DNA of 26,959 bases from Candidatus Methanophagales archaeon. GTDB taxonomy: Archaea; Halobacteriota; Syntropharchaeia; Alkanophagales; Methanospirareceae. Where the stretch lies: assembly GCA_014061035.1 (NCBI GenBank), contig JACGMN010000032.1:1-26959 (forward strand), in the 5' to 3' direction. The position numbers were made by a program, and so were the translations under genes. The first letter of the stretch is position 1. Each line of letters opens with the position of its first letter. Below are positions 1 to 6,990 of the stretch, piece by piece. A model generated the notes under the pieces. It ran no database searches. It was not told the DNA's origin and was given only the letters and a program-made list of their open reading frames with translations.

Positions 1-1
1 G

Positions 2-424
2 GAGCTGTCAGAAGCCATTCGCGAAAGATTCAAGGCGTTAAAAGAGTTCCTCGATAAAGACCCGCCGACATCCATGGAAGAGCGGAAACAGCAGAAAGAA
101 GTGTGGGATAGGGAAATGGCAGAGTTAGCGGAGCAATTCAGCAAGTTCACGGAACTGAAGAAGCCACTAACTTACATCAGAAACGGTCTGGGAAACTGGT
201 ATACATGCCTGCTTTATCCCGGTATGGAGCCAACAAACAATCTCAGCGAGCAGGTCATCAGGGAGCATGTGCTCATGCAGAAGATCATAGGTACTTTTAG
301 ATCTGAGATTGGCGCTGAATATTACCAGTACATCGCTTCAGTCTTCGCTACGTGGCGATTACAGGGAAAAGATGTCTACGATGAACTAAAAAAATTGCTC
401 GTCGATGAGCTTTGTTTGAAGTGA
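2..424 (+). pseudogene. IS66-like transposase, C-terminal part (cut by window edge)
   Basis: The frame is open from the window edge to a stop at 422-424, about 140 codons, so only the C-terminal part is visible. The stretch NNLSEQVIREHVLMQKIIG followed by TFRSEIGAEYY matches the end of IS66-type DDE transposases: an NN..E..(I/L)R block carrying the last catalytic acidic residue, then a basic 'G.frs..Ga' block and a short helical tail. An internal ATG at 74 is unlikely to be the true start because homologous-looking sequence continues upstream. No inverted repeat marking an element end was recognised downstream. Whether the full gene is intact outside the window cannot be told. Another DDE family is possible; I am fairly sure it is a transposase and less sure of the family. 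Confidence 0.68.
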
Positions 425-708
425 GCTATACAAATACAAATTTATTAATAAATTCATCAATATATTGGAAAGCTTCTATACCTTCCGACCATCGTGTGAA
501 ACCCCTAATATCTACAAAAAGTACTATCGCATGCGTTACCATATTTCCTCTATGTATGTACATATATTTACATCTTATGAATCATGTACATAAAGCTATC
601 GGTACTACCAGTTTGAAGTTAAATACAGTGTTTTGTCTGCGCCTAACCATGACTGAGTCTGTTCTGTGCCCGATCGCCACTCCACATCTGTCCGCGCCCA
701 CACCAACA

Positions 709-749
709 CGCGATCTCTATCTCGCGGATGCCTCGGACTTCAGTCCGGG
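709..749 (+). other. paired small hairpins, possible IS200/IS605-type right-end remnant
   Basis: Two hairpins follow each other closely. CGCGA (709-713) pairs with TCGCG (722-726). Around 732-749, CGGAC pairs with GTCCG across a TTCA loop, and the stem extends by further pairs. A GC-rich hairpin with a TTCA loop followed by GGG and GTGG resembles the subterminal palindromes of IS200/IS605 elements. No TnpA or TnpB coding sequence accompanies it, so it would be a relic or a non-autonomous element. Confidence 0.25.
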
Positions 750-900
750 CGTGGCGTGGATGGAGCTTTTGCTTGCAGGAGATAAATTTTGATAATCGGG
801 CGCAGATGAACGCAGATATTCAGGATTTTAAACTTAATTTTGGGACTAAACCGGAAGTTAAATGTAAGGCATTTGATAATTTGAGGAAATAGTTTTCTGC

Positions 901-950
901 ATAAATCTGCATAAATCTGCATAAATCTGCATAAATCTGCATAAATCTGC
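901..950 (+). repeat. tandem repeat, (ATAAATCTGC)x5
   Basis: Five perfect copies of the 10-mer ATAAATCTGC run from 901 to 950, preceded by a partial copy (CTGC, 897-900) and followed by a degenerate GTCTAAATAA. There are no spacers, so this is a microsatellite and not a CRISPR array. It lies 43 bp beyond the 3' end of tiaS. Confidence 0.95.
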
Positions 951-967
951 GTCTAAATAAGTCGAAG

Positions 968-984
968 TTATACTTTATATACAA
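968..984 (+). promoter_or_regulatory. promoter-like 17-mer TTATACTTTATATACAA
   Basis: This 17-mer is identical to 25540-25556, upstream of rpsL, and differs at one base from 16670-16686, just before rpoH. It contains a TATA-like TTTATATA. Here it has no gene downstream on the plus strand: it points into the 3' end of tiaS, so a transcript from it would be antisense to tiaS. It could equally be unused. Confidence 0.35.
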
Positions 985-992
985 TGAAAAAC

Positions 993-2369
993 TCATCTAC
1001 TTAGATGAATATTAGTGATTCCTCCTTCCATCCATACTCTGATCAAAGGTTTAGCTATATGTCGTCGTGCAACCGCTGGAACTTCATATAAACCAGTTTC
1101 AACCTCCCGTGCCACAATCTGAACCTCTTTTTCGCTACAATGCGTCTTACACCGCTTACATCTATATCCTTGCGATCTCCCTGCTGATTTCATACGCTTA
1201 CCACAGCCCTCGCATACCGGATTCTTTTCTATCTTTATATCTACGTTCAACTCCCGCAGCTCTATCTTCTCGAGATTGATCGTCCGGTTCTTGAACGATC
1301 CATAGACCGTAACTTTATCACCAGAACATAACTTCCGGATAATATTACGAAATCCCTTTGTCGGCTCGTATGCAATGCACTCGATGTGACCTCCTGTCTT
1401 TCCTGCGAGTGTAAGAGCAAATACAACGTGTCCTCCATCTATCGTTCGAGGATCGGACGCTACGACACCGGTTAGGACATACGAGAGATAATCTTGCAAC
1501 TCTGCTTCTGCCTCTGCTTCTGTTTCTTCACAGGTAGCAGTAATGAGGTGAGAATCAGTACCCTGATTCGTTATAAACAGCATCTCACGCTCTACCGGCT
1601 CTGCGCGTATAACTCGGTAGGCTTTATATATAGCATCTACGCTATCGCCTCGTATCCCAAAGAGGACAGGACAGGGTGAGTGAGGTGCGAGAACAAGTCT
1701 ATTATTCTCGATATCTACCGTATCCCATGTCAACGGATACGTATCTTCATCTGCCTTCCAGACACTCGATTCCTCTATAAACCGTGACGTACCCCATCGT
1801 TCTCTTAAACGGTACGCGACCAACTCGAAGGTGGAATCGTAATAATCTGGTTTACCCCTCTGTATTACCAGAAACGAAGCAGCAGCTAACGCGCCTATTA
1901 AACCGCGCTTCTTCTTTAAGACGAAGTAATCGAACTGCAATTTGGAGATGATTTCACAGGCTTGCTCTACTCTCAGTATACCTCTTACCGCGGTCTCGTA
2001 GAAGTTCTCCAATATCTCGATGCATTCATTCTCCGCAGTTTCGCTTTCTCCTCCTATACGAACCGTGCGTAAAAAGTTATCATGAATAAAGACGACACCC
2101 GGATTTGTCCCTTCTGCCTGCACTTCAGATAGTTCACTCACCCGAGCTTTTACCACTTCTTTTACTTCTTCTACCCTCTCCAATGCCACATTTATCTCAA
2201 ACGATACTGCTCCGTTGCCTCTTGTCTTAAACGGAACGCAAGGATTAAGCCGTACCAATCGCGGTGTAGAGACTTCACCATAAATTTTTAGCTCGGCAAC
2301 CAGGACTGCACAGAGATAAGTAGTGCACATTCCTTCTATCGAGTCAGTATCGTCTATCCCGATGATCAT
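993..2369 (-). CDS. tiaS: tRNA(Ile2) 2-agmatinylcytidine synthetase TiaS
   Basis: TiaS uses ATP to attach agmatine to C34 of the CAU-anticodon tRNA-Ile2, so that it reads AUA instead of AUG; it is archaea-specific and cytoplasmic. The N-terminus carries the hallmark IGIDDTDSIEGMCTTYL. A middle section includes RGNGAVSFE. An OB-fold-like stretch (GGHIECIAYEP...VTVYGSFK) precedes a four-Cys zinc ribbon, CEGC...CKRC, at about residues 385-410. Length, 458 aa, is in the family range. The frame can also start at a TTG at 2381, but that codon lies inside a GGTTCAN repeat array, and the family normally starts a few residues before IGIDDTD, so ATG at 2369 is preferred. No ribosome-binding site is visible. 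A hexamer-repetitive patch encodes EAEAEAE (about 1499-1522). It is the last gene of the minus-strand group but is separated from sufB by a 155-bp repeat hairpin. Confidence 0.93.
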   Translation of the reverse strand: MIIGIDDTDSIEGMCTTYLCAVLVAELKIYGEVSTPRLVRLNPCVPFKTRGNGAVSFEINVALERVEEVKEVVKARVSELSEVQAEGTNPGVVFIHDNFLRTVRIGGESETAENECIEILENFYETAVRGILRVEQACEIISKLQFDYFVLKKKRGLIGALAAASFLVIQRGKPDYYDSTFELVAYRLRERWGTSRFIEESSVWKADEDTYPLTWDTVDIENNRLVLAPHSPCPVLFGIRGDSVDAIYKAYRVIRAEPVEREMLFITNQGTDSHLITATCEETEAEAEAELQDYLSYVLTGVVASDPRTIDGGHVVFALTLAGKTGGHIECIAYEPTKGFRNIIRKLCSGDKVTVYGSFKNRTINLEKIELRELNVDIKIEKNPVCEGCGKRMKSAGRSQGYRCKRCKTHCSEKEVQIVAREVETGLYEVPAVARRHIAKPLIRVWMEGGITNIHLSR

Positions 2370-2370
2370 T

Positions 2371-2517
2371 TCAGGGTTCAAGGTTCAAGGTTCAAGGTTC
2401 AGGGTTCACAGTTTACAGTTAAAGGATCAAGGTTCGGGGTTGTTCGTCTTATCTTCATACAGGTTTATCTTCATCGTTTTCTAACCGTGAACCGTGAACC
2501 CCTGAACCCTGACCTCC
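2371..2517. repeat. family A hairpin repeat (inverted GGTTCAN heptamer arrays), copy 1
   Basis: The left arm (2371-2425) is a run of 7-nt units GGTTCAA/GGTTCAG/GGTTCAC. The right arm (2483-2513) is the same array in reverse complement (CCGTGAACCGTGAACC...). About 57 nt lies between them, so the transcript could fold into a long imperfect hairpin. The block occupies the whole sufB-tiaS gap and reaches the tiaS start codon. Related copies are at 9090-9160, 11136-11294 and 26624-26660. Confidence 0.85.
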
Positions 2518-2524
2518 GACTAAA

Positions 2525-3745
2525 CTACATTACCTTCTCCAAACTCATATCAAACATCTTCTTTGTCTCTTTTGCAAGCGCATCTGGCAGTCCCGTGATG
2601 TCAACATTCAAGAATCCACGAATGATCACTGAAGTGGCTTCGTCCTCGCTCAAGCCACGTGCCATCAGATAATGAATCTCCTCTTCTGCGATCTTCCCAA
2701 CTGCCGCCTCATGAGAGAGGTCGAGGTCTCTACGTGTAGCCTTGAGTACTGGAATTGAATCTATCTCTGAGGTATTAGAGAGCACCAATCCCCGGCATTC
2801 GATATGCCCCTTTGCATCTCTTGCTTCTCCATAAATATCGCCACGCGCGATTACCTTTGCATTATCTGTAACAATCACCCTTGATATGATCTCCGCTTTG
2901 CTTCCGCTGCCCTGAAGTACTACTCGCGAACCTATATCTATATTAGCATTACCGGTAGCATACAGAATTGACTGAGAGCTTGTTCGCGCGTTTCGTCCCT
3001 TACAATAAATGATGGGGAACATCTGAAGCGATTTCACAGGCGTCGCCAATATATAGTTACTGACAAAGACACCATCGTCCTCGATCACGACTGCAGTTCT
3101 TGGTCTGATCTCAATCCCGTCGCCCCAGTTATGTACCATAGTAAAAGTGATCTTCGCGCCTTTCTTTACGTAGAACTCCGAGACGCCAAGATGGAGTGCC
3201 GAACTGACCGAGTGTGAGACCGAACAGCCAGTTATGATATGTAGTTCCGAGTTCTCTTCTGCAATTACGATATTGTGCACATTCTGCCGGATTTTATCTG
3301 AAGTGATGAAGAGACAGGACTGTACAGGCATTGCCACCTTTGAACCAGCTTCAACCTTGATAAAATAGCCGTGTGTCTGGCATAACGCGACTTCTGCGGT
3401 GTACTTGTCCGTGTCTACCGGAATAGCCTTCCACAAATACTCTTTTAACCAATCGTACTTCTTTACCGCATCGGTCGTGCTCATAATCTCCAGACCAGGA
3501 TACCTAACGGCTGAGAATACAACAGAATGGTCTCGCTGTAAAAACGAGCCTGATCTATCCTTTTCAGATGGTTCAATACCCACGTTACGCAGATCCTGCC
3601 CATATTCCTCAGATATTTCGCTCAGCGTAGTTAAGGCATCGTGTTCTTCTGTCTCAGCCGTATAATGCTCGATCTCTACGTCTTCGCCTAAAAGAGCTTT
3701 TTTATCCTTCGCACTATACGCACGCGTACTTATCTCCTCCTGCAT
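2525..3745 (-). CDS. sufB: SufB/SufD-family Fe-S cluster assembly scaffold protein
   Basis: This is the scaffold of a minimal two-gene SUF (SufBC) iron-sulfur assembly system. It partners the ATPase SufC encoded immediately upstream. At 406 aa it is shorter than bacterial SufB (about 495). The C-terminal half shows the beta-helix pattern of the family. GHIECRGLVLS places a Cys at residue 317, equivalent to the catalytic Cys of SufB, and LSHEAAVGKI places His345-Glu346 at the conserved HEA position, so it looks active and SufB-like rather than a SufD-type partner. The start ATG at 3745 directly abuts the sufC stop (TGA|ATG), which implies translational coupling. No separate SufD, SufS or SufE is present in the window, as is usual for archaeal minimal systems. 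Confidence 0.92.
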   Translation of the reverse strand: MQEEISTRAYSAKDKKALLGEDVEIEHYTAETEEHDALTTLSEISEEYGQDLRNVGIEPSEKDRSGSFLQRDHSVVFSAVRYPGLEIMSTTDAVKKYDWLKEYLWKAIPVDTDKYTAEVALCQTHGYFIKVEAGSKVAMPVQSCLFITSDKIRQNVHNIVIAEENSELHIITGCSVSHSVSSALHLGVSEFYVKKGAKITFTMVHNWGDGIEIRPRTAVVIEDDGVFVSNYILATPVKSLQMFPIIYCKGRNARTSSQSILYATGNANIDIGSRVVLQGSGSKAEIISRVIVTDNAKVIARGDIYGEARDAKGHIECRGLVLSNTSEIDSIPVLKATRRDLDLSHEAAVGKIAEEEIHYLMARGLSEDEATSVIIRGFLNVDITGLPDALAKETKKMFDMSLEKVM

Positions 3746-4504
3746 TCAGCACACACCTTCTACTACACACCGTTCAACACATCTCTCAAATCCATCGTCC
3801 ATTATATGTTTTACCACTTCTTCCGGTCTCCCTGAGCAAGCTATCCGTCCATTAAGCATTACATGTGCGCGGTCAGGTTTTATATGCTCCAATATAAAGC
3901 CGCTGTGTGTGATTATAAGTCCCGCACGCTCTCTTTTGCTTGGTCGTTCGTCTCTATCCAGAAGTTTAGAGATCAGGTCACCGATTAACTCTATATTCCC
4001 GACATCTATGCCAGAATCAGGTTCGTCAAACATAAGGAATTCCGGAGCTTGTGCGAGGAGCTGCAGTATCTCTGATCTTTTGACTTCGCCACCTGAAAAA
4101 CCAAGATTCACATCGCGGTTCAAAAAATCTGCGCTGATATTAAGCTTTTTTCCGAGCTCTATCACGCTCTCGTCTATCTCCGCCTCTTTCCTACCCAACG
4201 CGATATTTACCATATCACCAAGTTTTACACCCCTTATCTCCGGCGGGTGCTGGAAAGACATTCCCATTCCAAGTTTTACACGTTCGTTAGTAGGTAAATC
4301 GGTTATATCCCCTCCTTTGAACGCTATTCTCCCTTTTTTTACCTTATATGCCGGAATACCAAGTATTGCCATCATAAGTGTAGTCTTGCCACAGCCATTA
4401 GGTCCGAATAATATGTGAACCTCGCCACGTTCAATACAGAGATTAAGACGCTCTATAATCTTATTCCCATCTACTTCTACAGCCAAATCTTTTATTTCCA
4501 GCAT
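3746..4504 (-). CDS. sufC: SufC-family ATPase of the Fe-S assembly system
   Basis: This is an ABC-type ATPase that energises cluster assembly on SufB. From the ATG at 4504 it is 252 aa: Walker A GPNGCGKT at 34-41, Q-loop SFQHPP at about 83-88, signature FSGGE at 136-140, Walker B LMFDEPDSG at 157-165, and switch His200 in IITHSGF. FSGGE in place of LSGGQ, together with the DEPDSGID wording, is typical of SufC. An in-frame TTG at 4513 would add three residues, but MLEIKDL is the normal family beginning. It lies 22 bp after the small heat-shock gene and abuts sufB, so the three may be co-transcribed. The C-terminus is rich in Cys (CVERCVVEGVC), which is unusual. Confidence 0.95.
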   Translation of the reverse strand: MLEIKDLAVEVDGNKIIERLNLCIERGEVHILFGPNGCGKTTLMMAILGIPAYKVKKGRIAFKGGDITDLPTNERVKLGMGMSFQHPPEIRGVKLGDMVNIALGRKEAEIDESVIELGKKLNISADFLNRDVNLGFSGGEVKRSEILQLLAQAPEFLMFDEPDSGIDVGNIELIGDLISKLLDRDERPSKRERAGLIITHSGFILEHIKPDRAHVMLNGRIACSGRPEEVVKHIMDDGFERCVERCVVEGVC

Positions 4505-4526
4505 TATAAACAAGTACGACGATTAT

Positions 4527-5012
4527 TTATTTTACCTCGATCTTCTTCACCTCTTCTACACCTATCTTCAGCATCTCTATCCTGAGCACTCCGTTCTTGA
4601 ACGTTGCATCGACCCTCTCTGCATCCACTTCCGCCGGTAGTGGTACTGACCGGTAGAACTTCATATAACCCCGCTCCCTCCTGATATATCCTTCTTCCAT
4701 CTCTCCCGTCTCTTCCTTCTTCTCCGCGCCGATTTCAAGCACATTCCCTTTGATAGATATAGTAATATCCTCTTTTTCAACGCCCGGCATATCGGCAGCC
4801 ACGACTATCTTCCCCTCTTTCTCGCTTATGTCTATCGATGGCGCTGCAGCCCCGGTAAACATTTCTTCAACAGTCCTTGGCAATACTCTCCGAGCAACAC
4901 CTGTATAGTAGGGTATTGTCCCATGGAATTGCCTCTCCATCCATTCTTCCATCCATTCGTCCATCCTTCTTAACTCATCCAACAAATCCCGTCTATATCT
5001 TCCTAAAACCAT
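4527..5012 (-). CDS. Hsp20-family small heat-shock protein
   Basis: This is a small ATP-independent chaperone that holds unfolding proteins in large oligomers. Its 161 residues comprise a charged N-terminal arm (DLLDELRRMDEWMEEWMERQ), then an alpha-crystallin domain from about residue 58 (PSIDISEKEGKIVVAADMPG) to the signature GVLRIEMLK near 143-151. The terminal segment is lysine-rich. A GGAGGT Shine-Dalgarno at 5021-5026, 8 nt upstream, fixes the ATG at 5012. It sits 52 bp downstream of purD and 22 bp upstream of sufC. Linkage to Fe-S assembly genes suggests a stress-related unit, but that is inference. Confidence 0.93.
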   Translation of the reverse strand: MVLGRYRRDLLDELRRMDEWMEEWMERQFHGTIPYYTGVARRVLPRTVEEMFTGAAAPSIDISEKEGKIVVAADMPGVEKEDITISIKGNVLEIGAEKKEETGEMEEGYIRRERGYMKFYRSVPLPAEVDAERVDATFKNGVLRIEMLKIGVEEVKKIEVK

Positions 5013-5020
5013 TTCTTATT

Positions 5021-5026
5021 ACCTCC
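5021..5026 (-). promoter_or_regulatory. strong Shine-Dalgarno of the Hsp20 gene
   Basis: On the minus strand GGAGGT lies 8 nt before the ATG at 5012, the clearest ribosome-binding site in the window. AT-rich TATA-like stretches lie further upstream (5041-5048 TTTTATAC and 5055-5060 on the plus strand), consistent with the gene having its own promoter. Confidence 0.6.
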
Positions 5027-5064
5027 AAACTTACTTCTCATTTTATACTTCTTGTATTTAACAC

Positions 5065-6522
5065 TTACTTCCTTACCATACCACGCAACTCCTTCATCTT
5101 CCGCATGCTTCGCTCGATATGGTGTGACGCTCCTATCTCCCAACGGTTCCATAATGCACCATCTATAGCTCTGATACCATCCAGCGAGATCTCCCTCGCT
5201 TCTTCTATTCTATCACCGATGCCTACGGTACAGACAGTTCGAGAACTGAGTGAGTGCATGCCTCCGTCATCTTGTAACTCCATAGACCCAGGGTAGATTC
5301 TCAGATTATCCGCATACTTCGCCTTCAATCCATACGCACTACTCAGATCCACCCGCCGATCTCCGCTATATCTCTTCCGGTAACCGCCATATTCCATCGG
5401 CACTGCATACGTCACAACCGTCGCTTTCTTCTCACATTCTATCTTAATCCCCGCTAACGTACCTTCGACCATACGAAAGCAAACGTCCACAAGATCGTTT
5501 TTAAGCACTGGCATTATGTTCACTATTTCAGGATCGCCGGGTCGGCTATTGATCTCCAGTATCTTTACACCATCTGCAGTATGCATGAAAGCAACGTAGA
5601 ATGGAATACCTCTTAGCCCGTCATCTTCTCCATTCCCTTTCAGTTTCTGTCTCAGTTCATTGAAGATTCGCTCGACTAACTTCTCCTCTTCTTCTCTATC
5701 TCGTCTGCTCAGAAAAGGCAGCCAATCTTCTCGCGCCTTGTAAGAGCCCATCCCTCCTGTGTTAGGACCCGTATCCGAATCAAAAGCGCGTTTGTAATCT
5801 CTCGTATCCGGAAGCGCGGAGATTCTTTTACCGTCACAGAACGCCTGGAAACTCGACTCTTCACCCTCCAGTTTCTCCTCTATCAGTACATCACTGCCAC
5901 TGCCACTACTACTACTATTACTCTCAAAGATAGACCGGAAATGATCGAAAAGCTGTTCTCTGCTGTTAAAATGGTCACCCCACACGCCGACTCCCTTACC
6001 CGCAGCCGGTTTATCCGGCTTCACCACAACTTCATTCCCTATCTCATCTAAAAAGCTCCAGACAGCGTCCTTCACATCGGCTATACTCTTATAGTCGGCG
6101 TGATGAAAGACTTTAAATTCAGGATTCGCCTCGGCAGCACATTCCTCGATCAGATACCGTTGCGATGCTTTGCTTGCTTCTATCGCGTATCTCTTAGTCG
6201 GACATATCATTTGTACTCCGGTATTATGCTCAACGAGATCGCGGATACCAGCTATTATCGGTTTCTCCGGACAGCAAATACCGAAATCTATAACAGTTTT
6301 ATTCGCGTCGATGAAGTCGCATATCTTTACTACATTCAGATCCGGGATAACGATATGTTTCTCTGCACGTTCTACATTAAACGGATTTCGCTGTTTGTCA
6401 ACGACATATAACCGCACGTTGTATTCTTCACTCCTGCAGAGAGCGTCTATCACTGCAGCCGCTCTCGACCCTGAAGAAATAACTACAATCCCTACTTTCT
6501 CACCCTCTTCCCTTCCTCTCAT
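5065..6522 (-). CDS. purD: phosphoribosylamine-glycine ligase (GAR synthetase)
   Basis: This enzyme catalyses the second step of purine synthesis, phosphoribosylamine + glycine + ATP to GAR. The 485-aa product has an N-terminal Rossmann-like part (VVISSGSRAAAVIDALCRS, about 13-31) and an ATP-grasp core with VVKPDKPAAGKGVGVW (166-181), DSDTGPNTGGMGSY (248-261) and the metal-binding EINSRPGDPE near 328-340. The usual family text is N.R.GDPE, so the wording is slightly divergent but the key acidic residues are there. A serine/glycine insert at 201-210 (SNSSSSGSGS) is encoded by short tandem repeats (about 5893-5923) and probably forms a surface loop. ATG at 6522 lies about 24 nt from a TATA-like box, suggesting a leaderless message. 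It is divergent from pfdB. Confidence 0.93.
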   Translation of the reverse strand: MRGREEGEKVGIVVISSGSRAAAVIDALCRSEEYNVRLYVVDKQRNPFNVERAEKHIVIPDLNVVKICDFIDANKTVIDFGICCPEKPIIAGIRDLVEHNTGVQMICPTKRYAIEASKASQRYLIEECAAEANPEFKVFHHADYKSIADVKDAVWSFLDEIGNEVVVKPDKPAAGKGVGVWGDHFNSREQLFDHFRSIFESNSSSSGSGSDVLIEEKLEGEESSFQAFCDGKRISALPDTRDYKRAFDSDTGPNTGGMGSYKAREDWLPFLSRRDREEEEKLVERIFNELRQKLKGNGEDDGLRGIPFYVAFMHTADGVKILEINSRPGDPEIVNIMPVLKNDLVDVCFRMVEGTLAGIKIECEKKATVVTYAVPMEYGGYRKRYSGDRRVDLSSAYGLKAKYADNLRIYPGSMELQDDGGMHSLSSRTVCTVGIGDRIEEAREISLDGIRAIDGALWNRWEIGASHHIERSMRKMKELRGMVRK

Positions 6523-6540
6523 GGCGTATTTTATTGTATT

Positions 6541-6550
6541 TATTTATATG
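6541..6550 (-). promoter_or_regulatory. TATA-like box of purD
   Basis: On the minus strand the sequence reads CATATAAATA, centred about 24 nt before the purD ATG. At normal archaeal TATA-to-start spacing (about 25 nt) transcription would begin at or next to the start codon, giving a leaderless mRNA. It sits in the 92-bp gap shared with the divergent pfdB. Confidence 0.4.
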
Positions 6551-6614
6551 CGAAGACTGTCAAAAGAAAGCAATAAGATAGAAATAGTAAAGTAAAAATG
6601 GAGAGTATGAGAAA

Positions 6615-6989
6615 ATGAGTGGAAGTGCGGAAATATCGCCTCAGGTCCAAAATCTGTTTGTGCAGCTCCAGCAGCTTAAAGCTCAACTGGAAGCATCTAT
6701 GCGACAAAAGGTGCAGGCAGAAGGTATGGTGCGAGATATTGAAAATGCATTAAAGGAACTGGAAAAAGTCGATAAAAACACGGTGATATACAAAACCGTC
6801 GGCGAATTGATGTTAAAGGCAAGTAAGGACGAGGTAATGGAAGACCTGGCAGAGAAGAAGGAGACTTACAGCTTGAGATGGAAGACCCTGGAACGACAGG
6901 AAGAGAGAAGCCAGAAGAGATATCAGCAGTTGCAGCAGCAATTGCAGGAGTCTTTAGGTACTGTTATGCCACCGACTGCTGCCACATAA
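6615..6989 (+). CDS. pfdB: prefoldin beta subunit
   Basis: This is the beta subunit of the hexameric archaeal prefoldin (alpha2beta4), which passes unfolded proteins to the thermosome. Its 124 residues form two long coiled-coil arms (about 8-50 and 72-115) around a short beta-hairpin segment (VYKTVGELML, about 57-67). The opening PQVQNLFVQLQQLKAQL is the family signature and the glutamine-rich distal helix (RYQQLQQQLQESL) is typical. A GGAGAG about 9 nt upstream (6600-6605) supports the ATG at 6615. One base separates its stop from the ATG of rtcB, so the two are almost certainly co-transcribed. Confidence 0.94.
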   Translation: MSGSAEISPQVQNLFVQLQQLKAQLEASMRQKVQAEGMVRDIENALKELEKVDKNTVIYKTVGELMLKASKDEVMEDLAEKKETYSLRWKTLERQEERSQKRYQQLQQQLQESLGTVMPPTAAT

Positions 6990-6990
6990 G

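Larger units (their letters stand above)
425..992. other. 568-bp region without a supported gene
   Basis: No credible gene lies between the transposase stop and the end of tiaS. The region holds a 9-bp inverted repeat (555-563 with 584-592), two adjacent small hairpins at 709-726 and 732-749, a sequence reading GCGCAGATGAACGCAGAT near 800, five copies of a 10-bp tandem repeat at 901-950, and a promoter-like 17-mer at 968-984. A plus-strand frame from 412 to 792 is open, but its product has no recognisable domain and its end simply reads through the hairpins. This is probably the decayed flank of mobile elements. Confidence 0.6.

Noticed and set aside
412..792. Open plus-strand frame of 126 codons after the transposase
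   Set aside because: No recognisable domain, overlaps the transposase end, and its last third simply reads through the hairpins at 709-749. Kept only as non-coding region.
740..922. Minus-strand frame of 60 codons
   Set aside because: Its start lies in the tandem decamer repeat and the composition is not protein-like.
901..950. CRISPR array
   Set aside because: The 10-bp units are directly tandem with no spacers. The heptamer arrays also have no spacers, and no cas genes are present.
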